Source: Chara braunii (taxonomy: Eukaryota; Streptophyta; Charophyceae; Charales; Characeae). Taken from it: DNA of 25,683 nucleotides. How positions within the stretch are numbered: position 1 is the first letter of the stretch; each line of letters starts with the position of its first letter. The notes under the pieces were generated by a model, which ran no database searches, was not told where the DNA came from, and was given only the letters and a program-made list of their open reading frames with translations. The position numbers and the translations under genes are program-made. The stretch spans positions 928,118 through 953,800 of the forward strand of contig BFEA01000383.1 of the NCBI GenBank assembly GCA_003427395.1. Reading direction: 5' to 3'. Shown piece after piece: positions 9,136-18,199 of this stretch.

Positions 9136-10240
9136 CGGCTACCTTAAAGACTGGATACTCTATCAGCGCCCGCTTTAACCTTTTTAAGGCAGTTGTACAG
9201 TCCTTGTCCCACTTCCAGATTGCCTCTTTCTTTAGCAACCTGCGAAGGTGTGCAGCGATGGTGGAGAAGTTCCTTATGAACTTCCTATAGTAATTAGCTA
9301 GGCCTAAGAACGACCGCAACTTTGTCAGTGTGCGGGGCGTTGGCCAATCTCTAATTGCTGCAATCTTACTATCTTCAGGTCTAACGCCGTCTCCGTCTAA
9401 GACATGGCCCAGGTACAAAACCTGTGTCTTGGCCCATTCACACTTCTTTGAGTTGATCTTGAAGTTAGCTTTTCTAAGTTTCTCCAAGACCTGCCTCAAA
9501 TGGCCCTCATGCTTCTGGAGGGTCTCCAAGACCTGCCTCAAATGGCCCTCATGCTCCTGGAGGGTCTTACTGAACATCAGAATATCATTTAGATACACTA
9601 CAATAAATCTATCTAACCACGACCTAAACAAATAGTTCATGCAGTGTTGGAAAGTTGTGGGCGCATTGGTTAGTCCAAAGCGCAAAATTATAAACTCATA
9701 GTGCCCATATCTAGTCCGGAATGTTGTTTGTACTGATCATCAGCATGAACCTCTATCTGATGATAGTCGGACTTTAAATCTATCTTCGAAAAATACTTGC
9801 ACCCCTGCACTCGATCTAACAAATCGTCTATACGGGGCAGTGGTTCTGCATTATTCATTGTGATAGCATTAAGACCCCTATAGTCTATACACATTCTAAG
9901 CTCCTCTCTTTCTTGGGGACAAAGAGAACAGGTGCTCCAAATGGGGCGAACTGGGCCTAATCCAACCCTTTTCAAGGAGCTCGTCTAACTGCTTACGTAG
10001 CTCTTCTAACTCCCTTGGGGACATTCTGTAAATCGCCCCCTTAGGAATCCTACTGCCAAGCTCTATCTCTATGTGATGCTGGATTGGTCGCGACACTACT
10101 CCTTGAAGGTTTGTATATTCTTCCAGCAACTTGGCAATAGCAGGGTCTATGTGTATCTCCTCCTTAGGCTCAGTGACTGGCCTCACGTAGGCTAGGGTGT
10201 TGTCTACTCCAGACACGTGGGCGAGCAGTCTTAACTTCAC
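9086..10240 (-). pseudogene. Reverse transcriptase of Gypsy element 1 with YLND active site
   Basis: In order: a pre-RT region (RMSPRELEELRKQLDELLEK, GWIRPSS), MCIDYRGLN, FSKIDLKSDYHQIEV, RFGLTNAPTTFQ, FIVVYLNDILMFSK, LYLGHVLDGDGV and LRSFLGLANYYRKFI. The catalytic YLDD motif reads YLND: codon AAT at 9587-9589 replaces the first Asp. Frame changes occur near 9950, around 9905-9920 and in the A run at 9727-9729. A 42-bp in-frame duplication (9482-9565) repeats HEGHLRQVLE just after the active site. Domain identity is certain and the copy is inactive. Confidence 0.92.
9482..9565. repeat. 42-bp in-frame tandem duplication in RT
   Basis: The plus-strand motif CTCCAAGACCTGCCTCAAAT begins at 9482 and again at 9524, giving two 14-residue copies (EHEGHLRQVLETLQ and KHEGHLRQVLEKLR). 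The frame is preserved. Other Ty3/Gypsy RTs carry this segment once, as far as I recall. Confidence 0.9.
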
Positions 10241-10610
10241 CCGTGAGACTAGGGAGCCTACACTCGTGCTCTCTCAAATGGAATGTGGCCCCTGCTGCCT
10301 CTCCCCAATCCATTCCTAGGACTATATCGAAGGGAAGGCTATCTTCTACGAGGAGAGTCAGGGAATGGAGAACTTTCTCCACCTTCCCATCTTTCTCTAG
10401 GCGAAAGTACGCCTGGACTCCCTCGACGTAATCCTCGACTCGCATAGTGCGATTGTCTGCGAGGATACTGACTATAGGGTCTGCTAACTTTTGGACTTTC
10501 AAATTCAACTTCAACTTCTGCAGCGCTTTCCTACTGATGTAGTTGCGGGTGGCCCCACTATCTATAAGGGCCCCTACTCTACCTCTAAAAATCTCCACAT
10601 CTGCTAACAC
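10170..10610 (-). pseudogene. Aspartic protease of Gypsy element 1
   Basis: The segment contains GALIDSGATRNYIS, the catalytic D-S/T-G triad of a retropepsin, then LADNRTMRVEDYVEG and FDIVLGMDWG, the second conserved block of Ty3/Gypsy proteases. The active site is intact within this open stretch. The frame is lost on both sides: upstream, gag ends at 10697 in another frame; downstream, the pre-RT region is in a different frame from about 10245. It would cleave the Gag-Pol polyprotein as a homodimer. Confidence 0.88.
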
Positions 10611-10696
10611 TAGTTGTCCATTGGTTTGGGAGTTCCTCTGTGGTGCGCGCGCGCACTCTTCTCCACATGGCCTAGAGGTAGGGGCAGTTGCGACCC

Positions 10697-12662
10697 CTAC
10701 CGACGGTTGCCTTTTGCTGCTTGTGCAACATACCTGGCTTCTCTATACTTTGGGCAGAATTTGATGATGTGACCAGGATCACCGCAGTAGATGCACGGAT
10801 CCTGATCAATCTGTCGTTGCCACACTGACCGCTCTAAGCCCAAATCTTCCCATGGCCTACCTTGCGGTAAGCTTGGATGCCATCCACCTCGACGTGGAGG
10901 TGACCTATAGGATCGTGAGCGATTTGGCGAGGGACCTTGACCCCTACCTCCCTCTTGGCGGTTTCCTCTGCCGCCAACCCCCTGAGCGCCCTGTCCTCGA
11001 CCACCTGAGGCCCGGCCCCCTTGGCCCTAGCCCCCTCCTCTTCCTTGCGGCCTCCCTCCAGCCGCGACCGCAGCATAAGTCCTCCCCTGACCCCCACTAC
11101 TGTCCCCCTAATCTAGGCCCCACTCTATCTGGCTATATGGGACCTCATATGCACCGCCTTCATCTAACGTAAGGATCAAATGATCTTCTCCCTTTACCTG
11201 ACATGAGATGGTACGACCCTTCCACTTCAAATGATCCTTGTGCCAGAAAGTGGAAACTGGCATGGACTGCGCCTCGAACAACACCACGTCTCTACTCAAC
11301 GCATTGTATGTCATGGTGGGCTGTCGGCTCTTCTCAAAGAAGTGTACCCGTAGGGACTCTGGCATGGCACGATAGAAGAGATTGACCAACTGGGGCTCAG
11401 TGACCCCGTGGTCTGGGACGGCTACAAGCTCGTCCATTACGCCTACGAGTGCTCTGGCACTCCTCCACTGGCGTGAGTGGATAGTCTGCAGTTTGTCAGA
11501 GGCCCTAACTCCTCGCGTGACATCTGCGAATCGCTCCTTAAGAAGCCGAAAGAACTGAGGGAGAGGGGTGACCTTAGAGCAAGCGACCATGTTATTCTCG
11601 CACTGTGCAGTGCGAGCGAGCGATCTAGCGAAGCTGGCGGCCTCATCCTTGAGGGCCTGGAAGGCTATGAGGTCTTGTTCCTCTAGCACGATATGTTGTA
11701 AATAAATGTATGTATTTACGTTGGCCTCCCAATTATCAATTTTTTCTTCTTTCTTCCCGCCGTAGGACTCAGGAAACTTTATCTTAACGGGCTCTCTACG
11801 GGGGCGTGGCTCTTCCTCCTTCGGCACAACCAGCTTTGCGCCCTCAATGGCGCCTGTGCAAAACTTTTCAGTGCCCTCCATTCTCGCATGCACTTCTGCA
11901 CCTACGTGCAGCATCATCTCACGTGCAAAATCCCTAAAATCCCAGGCGGATGGAGTGCAAGGCAATGTCCTGGGCTCTAGAGAACTGGTGTTGCTCGTCC
12001 CAAACTCTAGCGAGGAGTTCTATGTTTCTCAAAATAACATCTAACTTTCCCTGTACATCTTCTTGCGCCTGAAGCTCCTCCCTCTGCGCCTTTATCACCT
12101 CCAACTCCCTCGCCACCTTGTTTGCCTCCTCCATCCTTCTCTTCTTTTCCCTTGTGAGACGCAGTTTCCATTCCAACTTATTTTCCTCCTCTATAGTCTG
12201 ACGTCTCAGAGGGTCTTTTTCCGCTTCCCAGTCCCTGATTACGGCTTCCTTCTCCTCTGGGGGAACATACAACATGGCCTCTTTCGCTTCTCCCGGAGAT
12301 AAATTAGCTACCCACTCCGACACTTTCTTCTCCAGCCATGATGCGTCCTTCTTCGTGCCGCTAGTTTCACCTCTCTGCTCCGCACTCCTTCTAAGCAAAG
12401 GTTCTTCTTTTTCTTCTTCTTCTTCTATCTCCTCTTCCACTTCCTTCATCTTCTCTTCCTATTCCACCTTCAATCTTTCCATCTCCTCCTCCAACTTCTT
12501 CTTCTTCGCCGCATGCTCCTCCTGCACGACCAACTTCTTAGCCTGTCTAATTAACTCCTTTTTAGTCTCTTTCTCTTTTCTCTCCCGCAGTATGGCGGCG
12601 ACTTGCTGTTCCTGAGCCTGGGTGTAAGGGGTGGTGCTCTTGCCACTGCGCGTCTCAACCAT
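10697..12662 (-). pseudogene. Gag of Gypsy element 1: coiled coil, capsid, RG-rich linker, CCHC knuckle
   Basis: The start ATG at 12662 gives MVETRSGKSTTPY. A long Lys/Glu-rich coiled coil follows (about 12600-12050), then a capsid-type region with VKIKFPESYGGKKEEKIDNW and LVNLFYRAMPESLRVHFF. A Gly/Arg/Gln-rich linker (11107-10860) leads to a canonical knuckle, CIYCGDPGHIIKFC, at 10754-10795. Damage: TAG at 12459-12461, a one-base gain in the A run at 11936-11939 (frameshift), TAG at 11108-11110 and TAG at 11027-11029. Apart from the one shift the frame is continuous. The RG-rich linker is RGG-box-like and may add RNA affinity (inference). The gag stop at 10697-10699 is one base out of frame with the protease. 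Confidence 0.85.
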
Positions 12663-12740
12663 GGTGAAAGGTGCACAACCAAAAATCAGTTCCACTCCTC
12701 ACCACTTAGACTCACACGCCTGACTGACTCAACTTAGGAC

Positions 12741-13357
12741 TGACTCGATCTAAGGACCGCAGAATCTTAGCAAGATCCTGTCAACTAGGGTCTCTAGCCT
12801 AGACCTAAACTAAGGCTGTCACTACAGGACTTACTGCTGATCAGGAGGCATTTAAGGAGATCCCCCGTAACTCCTCAGGAATTATTTAACATCGCAAACA
12901 GGATGACGCGATCAGCAAGTCCTCTCAAGACGTAGATAGCTTGTTGTGCAGCCCACAACTCGGATTATGGGCCTACTGTGCCACACCGAGCAGCACGCCG
13001 ATCAGTACCGGTCCTTGGGAGGGTTCGTGTCCTCCGGGTCAGTCGAGGATTGACTCGATCTAAGGACCATAGAATCTTAGCAAGATCCTGTCAACTAGGG
13101 TCTCTAGCCTAGACCTAAACTAAGGCTGTCACTACAGGACTTACTGCTGATCAGGAGGAATTTAAGGAGATCCCCCGTAACTCCTCAGGAATTATTTAAC
13201 GTCGCAAACAGGACGACGCGATCAGCAAGTCCTCTCAAGACGTAGATAGCTTGTTGTGCAGCCCACAACTCGGATTTTGGGCCTACTGTGCCACACCGAG
13301 CAGCACGCCGATCAGTACCGGTCCTTGGGAGGGTTCGTGTCCTCCGGGTCAGTCGAG
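12741..13357. repeat. 310-bp tandem duplication, about 98% identical
   Basis: Copy 1 is 12741-13050 and copy 2 is 13051-13357, at offset 310. I count about six substitutions, for example GGACCGCAG versus GGACCATAG and GGATTATGG versus GGATTTTGG. Copy 1 ends AGTCGAGGA and copy 2 ends AGTCGAGTCG, so the break is sharp. The unit lies just upstream of gag in the element's own direction. Confidence 0.93.
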
Positions 13358-13570
13358 TCGTCAGACACAACCTTTAGCCCTACTCAACCCGTGTGGGTTT
13401 GGTCAACAACGCTCTATGACCACATACACAGAGTTCCTATCACCTGGACAAAAGAGACTCAATGCAGAAAGAAGAGACAGACAGACTCAACAAGTACAAT
13501 CGGGTGAGTGCACATCCATAGGGCGTGGGGATAGGCTGAAGGGTGGCGAGAATATACCAACTCCAGCTTG

Positions 13571-13716
13571 GTCAAATTCTTGGTCAGCAGCTCTAGTCAA
13601 CGCCTTGGTCAACAATTGGTCAACGTCGATCAATGCCTTGGTCAACGCCTAAGTCAACTCTCATGTCAACTTCGGTCAACCCCTTGGTCAACACTTCGGT
13701 CAACCCTCAACTCGGC
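13571..13716. repeat. Cluster of about 11 GTCAA motifs (GTTGAC on minus)
   Basis: GGTCAAC or AGTCAAC recurs at short intervals with CTTGGTCAAC as the commonest context. On the element's strand the core reads GTTGAC(C), which matches the TTGAC core of plant W-boxes bound by WRKY factors. The regular spacing suggests expansion of a short unit. Regulatory function is inference. Confidence 0.7.
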
Positions 13717-13808
13717 TACGGCTGTTGCCACTTTCTTCCTCACCAACCCTCGCTTCTCTTCTTCCCACCTTTCTTCGTCCTCACTTTCTCTACATCCCTG
13801 GCTATGTC

Positions 13809-13833
13809 TTTTTTTTTTTTTTTTTTTTTTTTT
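13809..13833. repeat. Poly(T) run of 25
   Basis: A pure T run, flanked on its right by a C/T-rich belt to about 13920. Confidence 0.9.
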
Positions 13834-13989
13834 CCCTTTCTTCCTTCTTCTTCCTCAGCTATGGTTTCTCTCCCCTTCGTCTCTCCTCCCTTCTCCTTCA
13901 CTTCACCTTCTTCTTTCCTTGTAACCCTGTGCCCGAGCTCTGCGACTATGGCCGCCTTCTCTCTTGGTCCGCACAACAACCTTGTATCG

Positions 13990-13991
<2 letters not shown>

Positions 13992-14045
<54 letters not shown>
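13992..14045. repeat. (CT)n microsatellite
   Basis: About 27 uninterrupted CT dinucleotides, followed by a C/T-rich tail to about 14070. On the element's strand this is (GA)n, a common component of plant retrotransposon leaders and GAGA-type sites. Confidence 0.93.
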
Positions 14046-14049
<4 letters not shown>

Positions 14050-14238
14050 TCCCCCCTTCTTCTTCTTCCTCGTTGTCTTTTGTGCAGGTACGCTGCACCT
14101 CCTCTTCGCAGCGCAGCTATGGCGGACTTCACATCTCCGTCGGTGCACCTCGTCGGTGCACCTTGGCTATGGCGCCTGACTGGCACGCGTCACTTCTCCT
14201 GCCGGCAACGACGATGGCACGTGGGGTAACGGGAACCA

Positions 14239-14250
14239 GCTCCAATACCA
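14239..14250 (-). promoter_or_regulatory. Candidate tRNA primer-binding site, Gypsy element 1
   Basis: The minus strand reads TGGTATTGGAGC, preceded by TTGCA and one base. It matches the plant initiator-Met primer-binding site TGGTATCAGAGC at 10 of 12 positions. The upstream CA fits an LTR end. A similar motif with the same TTGCA lead occurs at 21286-21297, which supports the call. Confidence 0.5.
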
Positions 14251-14251
14251 A

Positions 14252-15230
14252 TGCAATCAGACTCGCTTTCACTTCCACTTCACATACATGCAAACAGATG
14301 GAGATTCACACTGGTGCAGGGCGCCCACTCAAAGCTTAGAGATATGGAAATCAAAAACACAATTCAGATGCAAGTTCTATTCAACAGGCTATGGCGCATC
14401 GGCGCATGAACATCCCAACCTTCGTCACTGTATCCAACCCCACTGTTCACACACGCTCACTCTGGATCACCCTGAATACCACCACACACACACACACTTA
14501 ATCTCACTTCCTCCTACAACGGATATGGCCGCACTACCACTACTGACTATGGCTACGATCTCCCTTCAGCCCACTTCGTCTTCGGGCAACCTGCAGACCA
14601 CCTTTGCACAAGATGCTGTAGCAGCGCTTCCGCATGGCTTATGCTGCGAATGAATGAATGGNTGGGCGCTGCCTCTTGATTCATACTTTCGTAACTCGTT
14701 GGTCTGCCCCTTTCCCAGGCCCTTGGTGCACACAGTCCCACACGGTACTTGCTTGACGGGACTCTGACTGACTGGGACCAGTGTCGCTGACTGCATGGGT
14801 TTGCACTGCCAACTCGATGCAGTCGCACNGCTGACGTAACANAGTTGGCTCACCACTTGCCCACTTGCCTCTGACTAAAGGCGAGACACTTCGAAAGGCC
14901 ACTTCAGGACCTTCCGGAAGGCTGCGGACTTGGCCTTTCGGGTACTGTAGCAGCTACGACTTTGACCTTTCAGGCCTGTAGCAGCTGCGACCTTGACCTT
15001 TCAAAGCATCTACAGCCGCGACTTCTACAGAGCGGTGACTCCTAATCGACAGACCTACATATCAAACCCCTACCGCTACACAGACCTACGACAAACGACA
15101 AACAACTACCAAAACACAGATCACGGATTCAAACACTCGGGGGTCGACTCAATACTGTACATGGGCAAAGTGAGGTCTGGGGATCGAACTCTAGGGCCCG
15201 CATCTGTGACTGCACCAAGGTGAAAACCGT
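14252..15230 (-). other. Possible 5' LTR of Gypsy element 1
   Basis: The interval runs from the TG at 14252 (CA on the element strand, next to the primer-binding-site candidate) to the point where element 2 integrase similarity stops at 15231. No coding content is recognised. It contains a short (CA)n tract near 14487, a 12-bp palindrome CCTTCCGGAAGG near 14909, a 31-bp tandem repeat at 14945-15005 and a GTTCGATCCCC box on the minus strand near 15185. With no second copy in the window, LTR identity rests on position alone. Confidence 0.35.
14945..15005. repeat. 31-bp tandem repeat, two copies plus a partial third
   Basis: CTGTAGCAGCTACGACTTTG at 14945 recurs as CTGTAGCAGCTGCGACCTTG at 14976, each followed by ACCTTTCA. 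A weaker third copy, CTACAGCCGCGACTTCTAC, follows near 15009. It lies in the possible LTR of element 1. Confidence 0.75.
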
Positions 15231-15470
15231 TTCATGACACTCGCCTAAAACTAAACTACGCAAAGACTCTCTAGATGGGACACAAAGACGTTTAGTCCCA
15301 GCCTTATCGAGAAACAGTGAAACATCACTCAACACAAACTCATCAAATGTGTCCTTATCCTTGGCCTCAAGTTGCGCATGATCTCAAGCATAATGGGGTC
15401 CTCTCGATAGGCTTCCACCATGGATCAATTCACATCGTCATATATCCTGAACTCGGTCACTAGTGCGCCC
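15231..15470 (-). pseudogene. Pre-integrase/integrase N-terminal fragment, element 2
   Basis: Frames 15470-15340 and 15335-15231 together give a linker with SMVEAYREDPIMLEIM, then LFLDKAGTKRLCVPSRESLR and the start of the zinc-binding domain, GECHE. This is the same block as in element 1 (8751-8560). Similarity ends exactly after the first zinc-ligand His codon (15234-15236); the rest of the HHCC domain is missing and non-coding sequence follows. A frame change separates the two parts near 15350. Confidence 0.78.
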
Positions 15471-15472
15471 AA

Positions 15473-15970
15473 CTAGTCTGCCCTCCTAAAGAATGCATGC
15501 GGTACCTTATTGTACTCTCCCTTCACGTGGTCCAGTTTGAAGTCGTACAAATCTATGACTTCAATCCATCTCCTGAGCGAGTCAGAAAGAGCAGGTTGCG
15601 TCTTGATCAACCGAAGTGTCTCATGGTAAGATCTCACATAGGCAATCTGCCACGGAGGTAGTGCCTCTAGGTTGTCAATGCCTTGCATAGGGCACACAGC
15701 TCCCGCTCATAAGCGGATTAGCTTTGCTTCTGAGATGGCATCTTCTTGCTCATGTACTCAATTGGCCAAAACTTTTCCCCTCCTTCTGTGCAAGGACCGC
15801 GCCGATGCCCATTGGCTAGCGTCTGTGTTTACAATGAAAGGCAACTCAGGATCCGGAAGCTCGAGCACTTCGTAGTTCGTGAGAGCATACTTCAATTTCT
15901 TGAAAGCTCCCTCACATTCTTGAAAGCTCCCTCACACTCATCGGTCCACTCCCATGGGGTGTCAAGGCCC
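15473..15970 (-). pseudogene. RNase H fragment, element 2
   Basis: Recognisable pieces are VNTDAS-type sequence near 15830, SYHETLRLIKTQ (usually S-D-HETL), RRWIEVIDLYDFKLDHVKGEYN and the degraded end VPHAFFRRAD, where ADALSRR is usual. The Asp-to-Tyr change in the HETL block and the altered C-terminus would impair activity. A 20-bp tandem duplication at 15899-15938 (TTGAAAGCTCCCTCACA repeated) shifts frame near the RT junction. Confidence 0.8.
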
Positions 15971-16237
15971 GTGAGGCCAATCAGTGGGGTAGCTATAGTA
16001 CTTCAGTTTTTCACAAATGGGTGGTAGTAGCCCGTAATCCCCAAGAAAGACTGCAACTCGGTCACAAACCGAGGTCTAGGCCAGTCACGTATGCTGGCCT
16101 CATTGGCATCATCCGGTCTCAGAACATCCGCTGAAATTTCATGATCCAAGTACAAGATTTTGGTGCGGCCGAATCCGCATTTCTCAAAGTTAACCTTGTA
16201 TTGGTAATGCTTTAGGAGACCTGGCACACTCTTAGTG
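15954..16237 (-). pseudogene. RT second half, copy A, element 2
   Basis: The fragment reads KVNFEKCGFGRTKILYLDHEIS, LRPDDANEASIRDWPRPR and ELQSFLGITGYYHPFVKN, the thumb-side part of a Ty3/Gypsy RT. It is an alternative copy of 16653-16935 at offset 699, about 85% identical by eye. It continues leftward into its own RNase H and is cut on the right, upstream of the YLDD region, where an integrase fragment begins. Confidence 0.85.
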
Positions 16238-16261
16238 CGGCATGATGTCATCTGCAGTTGG

Positions 16262-16652
16262 GTTCCCATCTACTGGGCCGTCACATATCGCTAGTGAACC
16301 TCACATCCCTGGCACTGACGCAGAACTGTGGAAAACCGAAGTCAAACACCCAATTATCCATAAACAACTTCATTACATGGTCGGCCTTAGCGGTCTCGGG
16401 CATGGCAATCAGTCTAGCGTACTTACTAAATATGTCCATGTTGACGAAGATGCGTCGCTTAGCACTTTCGCTGGTCACGAGAGTGTCTATGAAGTTCATG
16501 GTGACACTCTGACCAGGGCCAGCAAGAATAGGCAAGGGCTTGATACACCCAAGCAGTGCTAGTGTCCTCGGTTTGTCGCGCTGACAAACTTGGCAAGTCT
16601 CAACATACATTTTTGCATCATCCATCATTGTGGGCCACCAGAAACGTTGCAC
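16262..16652 (-). pseudogene. Displaced integrase fragment between two RT copies
   Basis: The open frame shows HVQRFWWPTMMDD and CQVCQRDKPRT (second half of the zinc-binding domain), then QSVTMNFIDTLV, FVNMDIFSKYARLIAMPETA and CVSARDVRFTSD (core). The first catalytic Asp position reads Asn (MNFID), the second Asp is present, and the Glu-bearing end is absent. The fragment abuts RT sequence on both sides, so its position is a rearrangement. The right junction is at the ATGGGGTGTCAAGG motif (16653), which both RT copies share. Confidence 0.85.
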
Positions 16653-17460
16653 ATGGGGTGTCAAGGTGCGTGAGGTCAATCAATGGGGTAGCTATAGTAC
16701 TTCATTTTTTCACAAATGGGTGGTAGTAGTCTGTCATCCCCAAGAAAGACCGCAACTCAGTCACAGGCTGAGGTCTCGGTCACTCACGTATGCTGGCCAC
16801 TTTGGCATCGTCCAACCTCAATACATCCGCTGAAATTTCATGACCCAAGTACAAGATCTTGGTGCGGTAGAATCCACACTTCTCAGAGTCAACCATGTAT
16901 TGGTGCTGCTTTAGGAGACCTGGCACAGTCTTAACGTGCTCAGCGTGTGCGCCTCTACAGTCCTACTACAGATAAGAATGCCATCGAGGTACACGACGGT
17001 ACTTATCTAAGTAGTCATGAAAGATCCCTTTCATCACGTGCTAGAATGTCCCAGGAGCATTGCAAAGACTGAAAGGCATTACCACAAACTCGTACAGACC
17101 ATACCTGGTTTTGTGTTGATCCTAAGGCCTTATGGCAATCTGATGGTATCCGGACTTTAGATCTACCTTACTAAAGTACCGGCATCCCTATCCCAAAGGT
17201 TGTCGATGCAGGGTAAGGGCTCGGTGTTCTTAACTATGATGGCATTGAGGCCCTTATGGTCAATGCACATCCTTTATTGGGAACAAACAATACTGATGCA
17301 CCTTAGGGAGACATATTGGGCCGGATCCAACCTTTCTCTGTGAGCTCCTTAAGTTGTTGGCGAAGCTCATCTAATTCCACAGGAGACATACTATATATCT
17401 GGCCTCTAAGATCCTTGCTTCAATTGCATGGACTACCTCCCTCTCGACGACTCCCCTAGG
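16653..17460 (-). pseudogene. RT of element 2 (copy B) with YLDG active site
   Basis: The first half is recoverable only in pieces: ELRQQLKELTEKGWIRPNMS near 17390-17300, a second RT block with NTEPLPCIDNL near 17220, and the VVYLDGILI active-site block at 16971-16997. The motif is YLDG: GGC at 16980-16982 replaces the second Asp. The thumb-side part (16935-16653) parallels copy A. Several frameshifts and stops interrupt it. The sequence stops at 16653 instead of continuing into RNase H. Confidence 0.8.
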
Positions 17461-17463
17461 CTC

Positions 17464-18041
17464 CTAAAAAAGGTCTGGATATTGAGTGTCTATCTTTCGG
17501 GGTGTTTTAACAGCCTCCCCTTTTTCAGAAACAAAGACTAGATACATGCCTTCCTCGCGATTCTGCTTGTAATAATTATAGAAAGTTGAAGCGCACATGC
17601 AACCATAAGACTCGACTAGCTTGCTTGCTTTGTACTTTTGTAGTATAATGGTCCTTCCATTTGGCAACTTGTACATGATCACCTTCCTATCCAGTCAAAT
17701 TGAGGCTTAGCAACCTCGAGGTAGTACATACCTAGCAGCATATCGAAGGGCAACTCATCGCTAACCAGGAGCGAGATTTTATGTCCCAGTTCCCCTCCTC
17801 AAGAGGAGAAGGTACAAACTACGTCCTTGACATAGTCTCTCACTACCATGGAGTGTTTGTTGGCTAAGGTAGATGCTACAAATCTGCTAAGCCACTGCAC
17901 ATCCCCTAAGCGCAGCCTTTCCACACAAGAACGACTCATGAAATTCTGCGTAGAGCCTATGTCTACTAAGGCAACCACTTTTCGGCCACCTACATCGACT
18001 TTTACCACAAAATGTTGACCCTTATGACCTCTAGTCAACAT
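17464..18041 (-). pseudogene. Protease and protease-RT linker, element 2
   Basis: The 18041-17799 frame contains VVALVDIGSTQNFMSRSCVERL, clearly the retropepsin active-site block, but the usual D-S/T-G reads D-I-G. It ends in VRDYVKDV, corresponding to VEDYVEG in element 1. A second open piece (17682-17464, YKLPNGRTIILQ to TQYPDLF) is the linker before the RT. The two are out of frame with each other. Confidence 0.8.
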
Positions 18042-18199
18042 TTCCCCAGGAGTCTCTCGGGTCCTTACATAACCACTCTTACTCTAACTCCTCTAAGGAC
18101 TCGAACACATCCATCGAACAAAGTATCGATTAGTCCGGATCTGTCTGTGGTGCTATCTGGGGGTAAATGACTTTGACCAACATCTAAAGGGAAGAGGGT

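Larger units (their letters stand above)
12663..14238 (-). other. Leader of Gypsy element 1, low-complexity and repeat-rich
   Basis: These 1.6 kb between the gag ATG and the primer-binding-site candidate have no recognisable coding content. From left to right they hold a 310-bp tandem duplication, a cluster of GTCAAC motifs, T25 at 13809, a C/T-rich belt and a (CT)n tract. Several open frames cross the region on both strands, but their products are low-complexity (Ser/Leu/Phe or Arg/Glu) and look like by-products of the simple repeats. Confidence 0.6.
7121..14250 (-). mobile_element. Ty3/Gypsy element 1 (chromovirus-like), degenerate
   Basis: Minus-strand order is primer-binding-site candidate (14239-14250), long leader, gag, protease, RT, RNase H, integrase, chromodomain-like tail. 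This is the Ty3/Gypsy order, with integrase after RNase H. At least six frameshifts and eight in-frame stops make it a pseudo-element. I found no 3' LTR beyond the pol stop at 7121. A possible 5' LTR lies at 14252-15230. Short internal tandem duplications of 42, 112 and 310 bp add to the damage. Confidence 0.88.

Noticed and set aside
10690-10705. Programmed -1 frameshift between gag and protease of element 1
   Set aside because: The frames differ by -1, but no slippery heptamer is evident and single-base indels are common throughout this copy.
7565-12461. Alternative genetic code with TAG as glutamine, as in some ulvophyte algae
   Set aside because: One TAG (7565) stands where Trp is expected, TGA codons also interrupt the frames, and true frameshifts occur in the same genes. 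Decay explains all of these.
13568-14339. Plus-strand open frames of 118-204 codons
   Set aside because: They translate poly(T), (CT)n and C/T-rich DNA into Phe/Ser/Leu runs, with no domain and overlapping the element 1 leader.
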